Shown: piece after piece, positions 55,547 through 64,000 of the stretch
How the letters are laid out: each line of letters opens with the position of its first letter
Position numbering within the stretch: position 1 is the first letter of the stretch
DNA from: Streptomyces sp. B21-083
Lineage (GTDB): Bacteria; Actinomycetota; Actinomycetes; Streptomycetales; Streptomycetaceae
DNA: 64,000 nucleotides
Direction: 5' to 3'
Assembly: GCF_036898825.1 (NCBI RefSeq)
Contig: NZ_JARUND010000001.1
Span: forward strand, 248,001-312,000
Made by a program: the position numbers and the translations under genes
Notes under the pieces: generated by a model
Databases searched by the model: none
Told to the model about the DNA's origin: nothing
The model's input: the letters and a program-made list of their open reading frames with translations, nothing else

Positions 55547-55816
55547 TCAGGACCGCAGAGTTTCTCCTTGCGGGTCAAAGCAGATCAGCCCGTACTCGCG
55601 CGCCAGCGCAGCGGCGTACTCGGAGACTTCTTCGGCCCTGCTGTAGGACACGAGTAGGTACACGATCGGTCCCGAAGCTTCATCGATGACCGGAGGAGAT
55701 GCCCATGGACTGTCATGGTCATCCTCCGGATAGCGCTCGACCAGGGCGTCAACGAGGCCCTGGACCTGCTCCAACACCTGCTGGACCGGCACATGCCCCA
55801 CCTGCCGACAACCCAC
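55547..55816 (-). CDS. Small hypothetical protein, 89 residues
   Basis: The C-terminal part (SGPIVYLLVSYSRAEEVSEY, REYGLICFDPQGETLR) has the alpha/beta pattern of a widespread small Streptomyces family ending in C-F-D-P-Q...L-R. The N-terminal ~25 residues look less certain, and the start at 55816 is provisional. No signal or membrane span. Function unknown. Confidence 0.55.
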   Translation of the reverse strand: MGCRQVGHVPVQQVLEQVQGLVDALVERYPEDDHDSPWASPPVIDEASGPIVYLLVSYSRAEEVSEYAAALAREYGLICFDPQGETLRS

Positions 55817-56283
55817 CCCATGGCAGCCCTACAACACGACCTGACAAAGCCCTACCAGCAGCAGTCGCAATCCAGCCACGACCCGCGCACGGCTGCTGAT
55901 CGGCATCGAGGACCAGCAAGGCTGGCAGTCGCCCTTCGGTACACCGACCGGTGTCGATCTTCGTGAGGGTGTCGACGGGAGGCCGCGATCGGCGGAGACA
56001 GGGGCGCTCCCGTTGCGGCATCGGCCGCCTGTAGGCCAGGCCGTCATGTGCCAGCCGGGTAGCACAGTGAGGTTGCGTCCAGGCCCGCTGAATGAGCTGG
56101 TCGGATCCCACGCGGCGGTCGATCGCGCGAGCCTGGGCTCGCCGCACGTGACCTGTCCGGCGAATCTTGCACGGTCGCCAGGTAATTAGCGCTGCGGATT
56201 GCTCCATAGGGGGGAAATCTCCGGATACACCCGCACGTTCACCCAGATGCGCTTCCCTTCGCGTACGTTTCGGGTAGGGAATA
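55817..56283. other. Upstream region of glpF, no gene supported
   Basis: About 470 bp with open frames but no supported start. The last 60 bp are AT-richer than the surroundings and probably hold the glpF promoter. Confidence 0.45.
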
Positions 56284-56301
56284 GAAAGTTCCGTTACTTT
56301 C
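56284..56301. promoter_or_regulatory. Operator-like palindrome before glpF
   Basis: GAAAGT-TCCGTT-ACTTTC lies between the presumed promoter and the ribosome binding site AAGGAGGG. In S. coelicolor the glycerol operon is controlled by GylR, an IclR-type repressor; this could be the corresponding site. No gylR is in the window. Confidence 0.5.
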
Positions 56302-56317
56302 CAAACAAGGAGGGAAG

Positions 56318-57205
56318 ATGGCTGAACGCACTGTTCACCGACGCGGATACCGAGAAGGTATCGGCGGTGAGATGATTGCCGAGTTCCTGGGAACGTTCGT
56401 CCTGATTCTGCTGGGTATCGGGTCGGTGGCTGTCTCAGTCGTCGGTCTGCCTGGATCAGGTCGGCAAGCCGTGGAGTTCGGGCCCGCCAACTGGCTTATC
56501 ATTTCGTGGGGCTGGGGCCTCGCCGTGGTGTTCGGCGTCTATGTGGCCGGCGGCGTCAGTGGCGCCCACCTCAATCCCGCGGTCACCCTCGCCTTCGCGG
56601 TTCGACGGGATTTCCCCTGGCGGAAGGTCCTGCCCTACTGGCTGGCGCAGGTCGTGGGCGCCTTCGTCGCCGCCGCGCTCGTCTACGCGAGCTACAGGTG
56701 GGCTATCGACGCGGCCATCACCAAGGCGGGCGCCCCGCGAGACAAATCGCTCGGCACATACTCGATCTTCGCCACGTTCCCTGCCGAATACTTCGGAGAT
56801 TCTTGGTGGGGTCCCTTGCTCGACCAGATCGTGGGGACCGGCATCCTGCTGCTGTTGATCTGCGCACTCATCGACACGCGCAATACGGCTCCGATGTCCA
56901 ACCTCCATCCCTTCCTCATCGGCCTGGTGGTCGTCGCGATCGGCTTGACTTTCGGCACCAACGCCGGCTACGCGATCAATCCAGCACGTGACTTCGGCCC
57001 GCGATTGTTCACATACTTCGAAGGCTGGGGCTCTATCGCTCTTCCCGGCACGTTCCAGTGGTTCAGTGGCTACTGGTGGATCCCTATTGTCGGCCCGCTC
57101 ATCGGCGGAGTCGTCGGTGTCGGCGTGTACGACCTGCTCATCAAACCGCTGATCAAGGCCAGGCATGGCGACGCCGAAGAAGGTCCCGCCACCGAAGAGC
57201 CCTAG
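56318..57205 (+). CDS. glpF: Glycerol facilitator (MIP family)
   Basis: 295 residues, six membrane helices and two half-helices. The pore motifs are HLNPAVT near residue 84 and INPARDFGPRLF near 220; Asp after the second NPAR is the mark of glycerol facilitators as opposed to water channels. ATG 56318 follows AAGGAGGGAAG. An acidic C-terminal tail is cytoplasmic. It passes glycerol inwards for the kinase encoded 210 bp downstream, and the two are probably one transcript. Confidence 0.93.
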   Translation: MAERTVHRRGYREGIGGEMIAEFLGTFVLILLGIGSVAVSVVGLPGSGRQAVEFGPANWLIISWGWGLAVVFGVYVAGGVSGAHLNPAVTLAFAVRRDFPWRKVLPYWLAQVVGAFVAAALVYASYRWAIDAAITKAGAPRDKSLGTYSIFATFPAEYFGDSWWGPLLDQIVGTGILLLLICALIDTRNTAPMSNLHPFLIGLVVVAIGLTFGTNAGYAINPARDFGPRLFTYFEGWGSIALPGTFQWFSGYWWIPIVGPLIGGVVGVGVYDLLIKPLIKARHGDAEEGPATEEP

Positions 57206-57414
57206 AACACACAGCAGGATCCGTCCGGCAGTGGCGGCACCCGTAACGGGAACGACGCCTACTCACTCCGGGCCTCGATCGCTCGGATGGCCGTACTCCA
57301 CAGGCGCGCGCACACGGCTTCATTGATGGTTCAGGGCGGGCGACTGCACTGCCTGAACCGAAACGTCACCCCCAGAGCGCAACGACACCAGGACCATGAG
57401 AAGAGGCGGCAACG

Positions 57415-58932
57415 ATGCCCGAATTCGTCGGAGCGGTGGACCAGGGGACCACCAGCACACGCTTCATGATCTTCGATCACGCAGGCAACGAGGTGGCGAA
57501 GCACCAACTCGAGCATCATCAGATCCTGCCGCGGTCCGGTTGGGTCGAGCACGATCCGGTGGAGATCTGGGAGCGCACCAACACGGTGATCCAGAGCGCC
57601 CTGCGAAGCGGAGGGCTGTCCGCCGCCGACCTGAAAGCGATCGGCATCACCAACCAGCGTGAGACGACCGTGGTCTGGGACCCGCGCACCGGCCGCCCCT
57701 ACTACAACGCCATCGTCTGGCAGGACACCCGCACCGACAGCATCGCCGCCGCCCTCGAACGCGACGGCCATGGCCAGACCATCCGTCACAAGGCCGGCTT
57801 GCCGCCGGCCACCTACTTCTCCGGCGGCAAGATCAAATGGCTGCTGGAGAACGTGGACGGCCTGCGCGAGGCCGCCGAAGCGGGGCATGCCCTGTTCGGC
57901 AACACGGACGCGTGGGTGCTGTGGAACCTCACCGGCGGCCCCAACGGGGGTGTGCACGCCACCGACGTCACCAATGCCAGCCGCACCATGCTGATGAATC
58001 TGGAGACCCTGGACTGGGACGACGAACTGCTGGGAATCTTCAACATCCCGCGCGCGATGCTGCCGGCGATCCACCCCTCGTCCGATCCTGAGGCGTTCGG
58101 CCAGGCCCGCACGTCCCGGCCGTTGAACGCCGCCGTCCCGATTGCCGGTGTCCTCGGCGACCAGCAGGCGGCGACCGTAGGTCAGGTCTGCTTCGCCCCT
58201 GGTGAAGCCAAGAACACCTACGGCACCGGCAACTTCCTGGTCCTCAACACCGGTACGGAGCTGGTGCGTTCGCAGCACGGTCTGCTGACGACAGTGGCGT
58301 ACCAGTTCGCGGGCAGCCCCGCCATCTACGCGCTGGAGGGGTCCATCGCCGTCACCGGCGCGGCCGTGCAGTGGCTGCGTGACCAGATGAAGGTGATCGG
58401 GACCGCCGCGGAGAGTGAGCAACTGGCCCGCTCGGTGGACGACAACGGCGGCATGTACTTTGTCCCGGCCTTCTCCGGTCTGTTCGCCCCGTACTGGCGC
58501 TCCGACGCTCGTGGCGCGATGGTCGGTCTCGCCCGCTACAACACCAATGGGCACTTGGCCCGGGCCACGCTGGAGGCCATCTGTTACCAGAGCCGCGACG
58601 TGGTCGACGCCATGGAGCAGGACTCAGGCGTGCACTTGGACGTACTCAAGGTTGACGGTGGTGTGACCGCGAACGACCTGTGCATGCAGATCCAGGCTGA
58701 CGTGCTGGGCGTGCCCGTCAGCCGACCGGTGGTCGCTGAGACCACGGCGCTGGGCGCCGCCTACGCGGCCGGGCTCGCCACCGGCTTCTGGCGCGATACC
58801 GACGAACTGCGCTCCCACTGGCAGGAGTCGAAGCGCTGGAGCCCGGAGTGGAGCGAGGAGCAGCGCCAGGACGGCTATGAGGGCTGGAAACGTGCCGTGG
58901 AGCGCACCCTGGACTGGGTCAAGGTCACCTGA
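57415..58932 (+). CDS. glpK: Glycerol kinase
   Basis: 505 residues, full length. Phosphorylates glycerol with ATP to sn-glycerol 3-phosphate. The FGGY-family features are DQGTTSTRF (phosphate loop, residues 9-17), [13 protein letters not shown] (near 81-93), [14 protein letters not shown] and [11 protein letters not shown] (adenosine site). ATG 57415 follows AAGAGGCGGCAACG. The expected third gene, glpD (glycerol-3-phosphate dehydrogenase), does not follow. Confidence 0.96.
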   Translation: MPEFVGAVDQGTTSTRFMIFDHAGNEVAKHQLEHHQILPRSGWVEHDPVEIWERTNTVIQSALRSGGLSAADLKAIGITNQRETTVVWDPRTGRPYYNAIVWQDTRTDSIAAALERDGHGQTIRHKAGLPPATYFSGGKIKWLLENVDGLREAAEAGHALFGNTDAWVLWNLTGGPNGGVHATDVTNASRTMLMNLETLDWDDELLGIFNIPRAMLPAIHPSSDPEAFGQARTSRPLNAAVPIAGVLGDQQAATVGQVCFAPGEAKNTYGTGNFLVLNTGTELVRSQHGLLTTVAYQFAGSPAIYALEGSIAVTGAAVQWLRDQMKVIGTAAESEQLARSVDDNGGMYFVPAFSGLFAPYWRSDARGAMVGLARYNTNGHLARATLEAICYQSRDVVDAMEQDSGVHLDVLKVDGGVTANDLCMQIQADVLGVPVSRPVVAETTALGAAYAAGLATGFWRDTDELRSHWQESKRWSPEWSEEQRQDGYEGWKRAVERTLDWVKVT

Positions 58933-59335
58933 TGACCGGCACCTGCTCCCTCGATGGGCATCTCCTCTCGGTCAGAGACCGGGAGTAGCGGCCTCATCGA
59001 CTTCGCGCTGGACCCCGTCGAAGGGGATGGAGATGACCGGCGACCGATTCCAACTTGGTCGCGACGGCTGTGCCCGCGCCACGTCCGGAGTGCGGCGGGA
59101 CCGGGCACAGTCGGCGTGGGCACAGTGTCCTCGCGTTTCTGCGGCACCAGGGCCGGGGCGGGCGGTGTTGGTCTGTCCCGCAGCGCATCCGGCGTGTACG
59201 GGACTGGTGCCACCCTGCGGGATCACCCCTTGTCCGTGACCTGGTCACCCCACCCTGCGGTGTCCGTTTCACCCCTTGGCCACCCCTTGACCGGACGGTT
59301 CGTCCGTGGCCGATGCCACACCGCCCGGCGGGAGT
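58933..59335. other. Region after glpK, nothing supported
   Basis: The frames here have mixed composition and no recognisable protein. In particular, no trace of glpD could be seen on either strand. Confidence 0.45.
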
Positions 59336-59549
59336 TCAGCGGCCCGACCGGGAAGAGCCGTCCACCAGCTGAGCGACGACGTCCAGGACTCCCTGGCCGA
59401 ACGCCGTGGGGGCGATCAGCACCCCGAAGACCAGCACGATGACGACGGTCAAGCTTCTCGTCGAACCGGCTCCGGGCCTGCGTACGCCGACGCAGCCGCA
59501 CGACGATGACGACCGCCAGCAGAACCGCCACGTTCATCGTCAGTAACAC
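59336..59549 (-). pseudogene. Small two-span membrane protein with a frameshift
   Basis: MLLTMNVAVLLAVVIVVRLR, a basic loop to RSRFDEKL, then one frame over TVVIVLVFGVLIAPTAFGQG and a stop at 59336. Together they form a ~70-residue protein with two helices. The shift is one base near 59455. Function unknown. Confidence 0.5.
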
Positions 59550-59749
59550 CCGGCCAGCCCTCCCCCATCAGACACAACCATCCGCCGACTTGTGTACCCC
59601 GACCCACTCCACGTGGCGGCCCGATTACTGATCGTTGGCGGCAAAACGCTTCTGCCCGGCTGGATCTCCAGCCTTGACCAGCCCTCACAGCCGCGCACCG
59701 CCCACTTGATTTCGTAAGCGAGAGCGAGCAACGTTTATCGCTGATTTTG

Positions 59750-60266
59750 GGCAGCACTTAACGATCAGATCGCTCGGCTATGTCGATGGCAGCCGACAAC
59801 GCTGGCGCATCCTGCCGTCGTTGGGTGACCTGTTCGCCGTGACGCTGAGCGCTTCTGCCACCGAGGTTGGCATCGTCAACGCCGCCCGCTGGGTTCCGTG
59901 TCTACTCCTCGGACTCATAGCCGGAGTCTTGGTGGGCCGCTGGCGACGCAAGCCGATGATGGTCGCCACGGATCACGGAAGGGCAGTCCTGCTCGGTGCG
60001 ATACCGGTGCTGTATGCGCTGGACCGGCTCAGCATCCCCGCGCTGTGCGCGTTTGTCTTCGCGTTCGGGGTGCTGTCCTTGCTGTCCGAGGCGGCGAACC
60101 AGTCGTATGTGCCACAGAGCTGGTACCAAAAGAGCTGCTCAACGCGGGATACGCCCGTATGCAACAGGCCGACGCGGTGGCCGGCTCGACCGGTCCGCTG
60201 ATTGCCGGGGTACTGACCAAAATCACGGGAGCGCCGCTTGCCGTGCTGGTGGACGCCCTCACCTAG
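59750..60266 (+). pseudogene. MFS transporter, truncated and frameshifted
   Basis: LFAVTLSASATEVGIVNAAR, ARWVPCLLLGLIAGVLVGRW and RRKPMMVATDHGR form the second helix to the loop 2-3 motif of an EntS-like major facilitator. After QSYVPQ a one-base shift near 60118 leads to LVPKELLNAGYARMQQADAV and a stop soon after ALT at 60266. The first helix and the C-terminal half are missing. Dead as read. Confidence 0.7.
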
Positions 60267-60318
60267 GCCCCGCCGCTCGGGCCGTCCCATACTCCCCGGG
60301 GCGGCGGCGCGGGTAGCC

Positions 60319-60353
60319 GTGTCCGCGCTGCCCCGTACGGGCAGCGCGGACAC
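60319..60353. terminator. 15-bp hairpin between the MFS remnant and the protease gene
   Basis: GTGTCCGCGCTGCCC and its exact inverse enclose CGTAC. It is positioned to end transcription from either side. Confidence 0.75.
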
Positions 60354-60606
60354 GGTCCTGCAGTTCCTCAGGGAGGCGGCGCACGGTGAGCGGGACAGCC
60401 GCCCAGGCCGTCCGCGGCCTTCCTGGCCGCCTCCGGCATAGAGGCCCGACGGCGTCGTACACCGCCGCCGGGGCCCCTATGCCCTCTGCCGCCCAGCAGT
60501 TCGCAGCCCTGGCCGAACAGACCGCAGCCCGCCTTGTCCGCGGCCGCGGGCTGGGAGCTGTCGCCGGCGCAGTGCGTGCTGTACGCGGGCGTTGCCGGGC
60601 CCTGCG

Positions 60607-62406
60607 CTAGAAGGTCAGGTTCCAGGCGTCGATCTTGCCTGTGTCGGAGGCGGCGTTGTCGTTGACGCGCAGCTTCCAGGTGCCGTTCGCGACCTCCGAG
60701 GAGGCGTCCACGGTGTAGGTCTGGGCGATGTTGTCGGCGCCGGCGCCGGTGTGGTTGTGCAGCATGTAGACGGTGCCGTCCGGCGCCACCAGGTCGACCT
60801 TCAGGTCACCGACGTAGGTGTGCTTGATGTCCACACCCACCTTGAGGGTGGCCGGGGCGTTGCCGGTCACGCCGGTTACGGCGATCGGGCTCTCCACGGT
60901 CGCGTTGTCGTTGATGGCGAAGTCCGCGAGGTTCTCGAAGTACTTGCCGGGCTGCGGGGTGGTCCCCACGGCCTTGAGGGCGTCGACCTGCCCTTCGCCG
61001 AAGAACGAGTTGTCGGCCGTCGTACCCGTGCAGCGGCTGTCCGAGGGGCAGGCGATGTCGCCTGCCTGGGCGGCCAGCTTGGCGCGGATCTGCGCCGGTG
61101 TGATGCCCGGGTTGGCGCTGGCGATGAGCGCGGCCACGCCGACCACGTGCGGGGTGGCCATCGAGGTGCCGCTCTTGCTGCCGTAGCCGCCGCCGGGGAC
61201 GGTGGAGTACACGCTGCTGCCCGGCGCCGCGACGTCGATGACGCCCTGCCCGAAGTTGGAGAACGATGCCTTGGTGACGCCCGTGCCGTTGGCCGCGACC
61301 GTGACCACGCCCGGCAGCTCAGTCGGTATGTCGAGGCAGGCGTTGGTGATGGTGCGGGTGACCGGCGTCGAGTCGTTCGGGCTCGCGGAGTCGGTCGTCT
61401 TGTGGGCGAGGTCGTAGTTCTCGTTGCCCGCGGCGGCGATCTGGAGGGAGCCCTTGCCCTCGGCGTACTCCTGGGCGCGCTTGACGCCCTCGATGATGGC
61501 GGCCTGGTCGATGTTGTCCGGGCAGTTGAACTGCCACGGGTCCGTGTAATAGCTGTTGTTGGTGACCTTGAAGCCGTGGTCACCGGCCCAGACGAAGCCG
61601 CAGATGGTGTTCTCGGCGAAGAAGAAGGAGTTGCCCGGCTCGGCGACCCGGACCGCGGCGATCTTCACTCCGGGTGCCACTCCGATGACGCCACGGCCGT
61701 TCTTGGCCGCGGCGATGGTGCCCGCGACGTGGGTGCCGTGCGTGTCGACGTCCCGCCAGGCGCCGGCACGGGTGTCGGGCTTGCCGTAGGCGCAGGAGAC
61801 CGAGTCGGCCGCGTCGAAATTGGGCGCCAGGTCTTGGTGCTGGTCGTCCACACCGGTGTCCAGGATACCGACCGTGACGGAGGCCGAGCCCGGGTTCACG
61901 GCCCAGGCCTGGTCGGCCTTGATCTGGCTCATGTCGGCCCGGACCGGTTCTCCTGCCGGGGTCGAGGCCTGGGCCGGATTGGCCGGGAGCGCCGGGTTGT
62001 AGGCGTCGGCCGGGACGTCCGAGGTACGCGTGGCGCCGACCTGCTGCACGCCGGCGACGCCGCGCATGGCGGCGGCGAATCCGCTGGACGCCGAGTGGGC
62101 GACGATCACGCCGATGGCGTCGAAGTTCGAGAAGACGGTGCCGCCGCCTGCCGCGATCGCGGACCGGACCGCCGAACTGTCACCGGGGGCGGTGATCACG
62201 AGGTAGGCACGCGTGCCGGCCACCCAGGTCGCACTCTGGGAAGCCGGCACGGCGGCCGGAGCGTGGGCCTTGGCGGCCGGCGCGGTGGAGGAGGCGACGG
62301 GGAGCGTGCCCGCAAGGGCGCCCGGGGCGCCGAACGCGAGGGCGGCGCCGAGCGTGGCCGCCAGCACCAGCGTGCGTCTGGGGCGGCTGAATATGTGGGG
62401 TATCAA
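60607..62406 (-). CDS. Secreted S8 (subtilisin-like) protease with C-terminal P domain
   Basis: About 599 residues. TTG 62406 is preceded by CCGGAGGACGC. The signal peptide (SRPRRTLVLAATLGAALAFG) is followed by a propeptide to about residue 160. The catalytic triad motifs are ILDTGVD (~184), DTHGTHVAGT (~224) and SGTSMATPH (~414), with the oxyanion Asn in AAAGNEN. The last ~100 residues match the P/Homo B domain (GDLKVDLVAPDGT, then GTWKLRVND to the end), which stabilises proprotein-convertase-type subtilases. Likely an extracellular scavenging or processing protease. Confidence 0.93.
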   Translation of the reverse strand: MIPHIFSRPRRTLVLAATLGAALAFGAPGALAGTLPVASSTAPAAKAHAPAAVPASQSATWVAGTRAYLVITAPGDSSAVRSAIAAGGGTVFSNFDAIGVIVAHSASSGFAAAMRGVAGVQQVGATRTSDVPADAYNPALPANPAQASTPAGEPVRADMSQIKADQAWAVNPGSASVTVGILDTGVDDQHQDLAPNFDAADSVSCAYGKPDTRAGAWRDVDTHGTHVAGTIAAAKNGRGVIGVAPGVKIAAVRVAEPGNSFFFAENTICGFVWAGDHGFKVTNNSYYTDPWQFNCPDNIDQAAIIEGVKRAQEYAEGKGSLQIAAAGNENYDLAHKTTDSASPNDSTPVTRTITNACLDIPTELPGVVTVAANGTGVTKASFSNFGQGVIDVAAPGSSVYSTVPGGGYGSKSGTSMATPHVVGVAALIASANPGITPAQIRAKLAAQAGDIACPSDSRCTGTTADNSFFGEGQVDALKAVGTTPQPGKYFENLADFAINDNATVESPIAVTGVTGNAPATLKVGVDIKHTYVGDLKVDLVAPDGTVYMLHNHTGAGADNIAQTYTVDASSEVANGTWKLRVNDNAASDTGKIDAWNLTF

Positions 62407-62664
62407 AGCGTCCTCCGGAGACGGCCCGGCCGTGCTGAGGGCACCGGCCGGGCCGTACGAAACGAGTGGTGGATGCAAGATGTCAGGTGCATGCTCCTGT
62501 ATGGAAGTACCTTTCCGTACAGGGACGTTGCAGAGGCATGGCTGAAAAGAGACCTACACCGGGCATCGGGGGCCGGGATCCACCGGGAGCTCGCGACGTC
62601 GACCGCGCCCTGGCATACGCCGCGGGCCTGGACCAGGTCCGCTCAGTGGCCGGCCTTCCGGCCG

Positions 62665-62765
62665 CAGTGCGTTCCGGGTATCGAACGGTCGATCGCTCGG
62701 CTCTTCGGCTGCCGCCGCCTCACCATCCGATACGAACGCAAGGGCTCGCAGCTTCCTCGCAGTAC
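62665..62765 (+). pseudogene. IS5-type transposase end fragment
   Basis: ERSIARLFGCRRLTIRYERKG resembles the C-terminal VERT..WL..CRRL..RYER block of IS5-superfamily transposases (the same block as RYERKAEHF in the element at 7107). The rest of the gene and the element ends are absent. Confidence 0.5.
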
Positions 62766-62828
62766 GGACCGCGATGAGTTCTGGTGCCTGGGCAGGTCTT
62801 CCCTCTACGAAGCGAGAGGAGAAGCGTG

Positions 62829-63665
62829 ATGAGCGCACCCGAGGTCCTGATGGAAGGCATCGTGTTCGGTGAGTCACCGCGCTGGCACAACGAGCAACTC
62901 TGGATCGCCGACTGGGGCGCGCACCAGGTGATCACGCTTGACGCCGACGGACGCCATGAAGCGGTGGTGACCGTCCCGTCTTTCCCGATGTGCATCGACT
63001 TCCTGCCCGACGGTCGGATGCTCGTCGTGGACTCGGCACAACGACGGCTTCTGCGCCATGAACCAGACGGTTCACTCGTGCAGCATGCCGACCTTTCCAA
63101 GGTCTCGGAGAAGCCGTGGAACGACATCGTCGTCGACGACCGAGGCAACGCCTATGTCAACACCATCGGCTTCGATTTTCCCGGCGGCGAGTTCGCGCCG
63201 GGCTCGATCGTGATCGTCACGCCGGAAGGCAACGTCACTCAAATCGCCGACGGCCTCGCGTTCCCCAACGGTATGGCGATCAGTCCGGACGGTGCCACGC
63301 TGATTGTTGCTGAGTCGTATGCGAACCGGCTCACCGCATACGACATCGGCAGCCGCGGCGGCCTCGACAACCGGCGCGTCTGGGCGGAGACACCCGACGA
63401 CCACCCGGACGGGATCTGTATGGATGCCGAAGGCGCCGTCTGGTATGCCGACGTCGGTAACCAGCACTGTGTTCGTGTGCGCGGGGGCGGTGAAGTGCTC
63501 GCTACAGTCGACCTGGATCGCGGCGCCTTCGCCTGCGCGCTCAGCCGCGGGGACGACCCACGCCTGTTCGTCGTCGGCCAGATCTGGGGCGGACCCGAGT
63601 CCCGGCAACCCAGCGGGCAGGTTGTGGCGTTCCCGGCACCAGCACCCGGTGCCGGGAAACCCTGA
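62829..63665 (+). CDS. SMP-30/gluconolactonase family protein
   Basis: 278 residues. ATG 62829 follows AGAGGAGAAGCG. Six-bladed propeller with the family's metal and substrate residues: Glu in FGESPRW near residue 14, Asn in SEKPWNDIVVDDRG, Asn in FPNGMAISPDG, and Asp in HPDGICMDAEG. It probably hydrolyses a sugar lactone or related ester in the cytoplasm. Alone in its transcription unit; the substrate is unknown. Confidence 0.9.
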   Translation: MSAPEVLMEGIVFGESPRWHNEQLWIADWGAHQVITLDADGRHEAVVTVPSFPMCIDFLPDGRMLVVDSAQRRLLRHEPDGSLVQHADLSKVSEKPWNDIVVDDRGNAYVNTIGFDFPGGEFAPGSIVIVTPEGNVTQIADGLAFPNGMAISPDGATLIVAESYANRLTAYDIGSRGGLDNRRVWAETPDDHPDGICMDAEGAVWYADVGNQHCVRVRGGGEVLATVDLDRGAFACALSRGDDPRLFVVGQIWGGPESRQPSGQVVAFPAPAPGAGKP

Positions 63666-64000
63666 CCGAGCCAGGCTGGGCATTTCACTGACTGAGAACG
63701 CATCAGCCCTGGCCCGGCGCAGCGCAGCGCCGGGCTGCGCAAGGGTGCGGGTGGCCTCAGCTTCACGGCGGCGCTGGACGGGGACCACTTCGATCGGGGC
63801 CAGTTGGCCATCCGAGGACACATCCGGCTCCGGCAAAGCGCGGCGGCTCGGCTCGCGCATCGCACGGCTCTGCCGCTCGACTGCCGGCGCGACGCCCTGG
63901 CCCACCCGCCGCACGGGCGCGGCGCACTGATGCGCGGCAAGCGCCTGGCGGTAGCCCCCGGACGCCAACGCGCGAGTTTTCACCGGGCCGTTGAGCACGG
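63666..64000. other. Right edge, no gene assigned
   Basis: A minus-strand frame enters from beyond the window (NGPVKTRALASGGYRQALAA, then Arg/Ala-rich sequence) and could be the end of a neighbouring gene. It continues without a stop into antisense of the SMP-30 gene, so its real extent cannot be set. Confidence 0.3.

Noticed and set aside
63072..63998. Minus-strand frame at the right edge as a relaxase end
   Set aside because: No relaxase motif is visible and most of the frame is antisense to the SMP-30 gene.

Overview
The window is high-GC actinomycete DNA, most likely from a Streptomyces. The signs are frequent GTG and TTG starts, stop/start overlaps (GTGA, TTGA, ATGGTGA), a SARP/AfsR-type regulator, a small MerR regulator beside a cold-shock gene and a DEAD-box helicase, an anti-sigma-like ATPase, a glpF-glpK pair, and an initiator tRNA with no encoded CCA. 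It reads as an accessory chromosomal region: few housekeeping genes, many broken genes, and stacked mobile elements.

Layout. 1-8.9 kb: the N-terminal part of a NACHT NTPase running off the left edge, a tRNA-Gly-like cassette, a secreted NucA/NucB-type nuclease, two adjoining IS5-superfamily elements (the second carries a passenger gene), a HEPN-like protein, and the end of an Mrr-type restriction endonuclease. 8.87-13.77 kb: an IS21-family element with a 5-bp target duplication. It sits in the Mrr gene, and its istA is itself split by a 2.5-kb group II intron encoding a reverse transcriptase/HNH maturase. 13.9-17.6 kb: a membrane protein, a second tRNA-Gly-like cassette, a frameshifted hydrolase behind a TetR-type palindrome, and an extra adenylate kinase. 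17.8-28.8 kb: a block rich in small secreted proteins with a DUF5937/ArsR-type regulator, a SARP-STAND regulator, and a STAND NTPase with 14 WD40 repeats.

28.9-36.5 kb: remnants and simple repeats (26-bp units, a 15-C tract, a 7-bp SD-like repeat), plus an intact cold-shock/helicase/MerR group. 36.9-38.8 kb: an IS256-type transposase translationally coupled to a GNAT acetyltransferase. 39.5-40.5 kb: initiator tRNA and a 2'-5' RNA ligase-like protein. 40.499-46.547 kb: a complete Tn7-like transposon (tnsA-tnsB-tnsC-tniQ, clustered end repeats, perfect 5-bp duplication ATTGC) with one cargo gene. 46.6-55 kb: broken genes (LRV-repeat protein between inverted repeats, HNH nuclease, STAND ATPase, two-component pair with frameshifts, kinase and transposase fragments) and an intact DUF1963-like gene. 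56-64 kb: glycerol uptake and phosphorylation, a broken MFS gene, a secreted subtilisin with a P domain, and an SMP-30 family protein.

Two cautions. At least a dozen otherwise good genes are broken by single-base shifts, often in G or C runs; these may be real decay or sequencing errors. Every family name here comes from motifs read by eye, with no database search.
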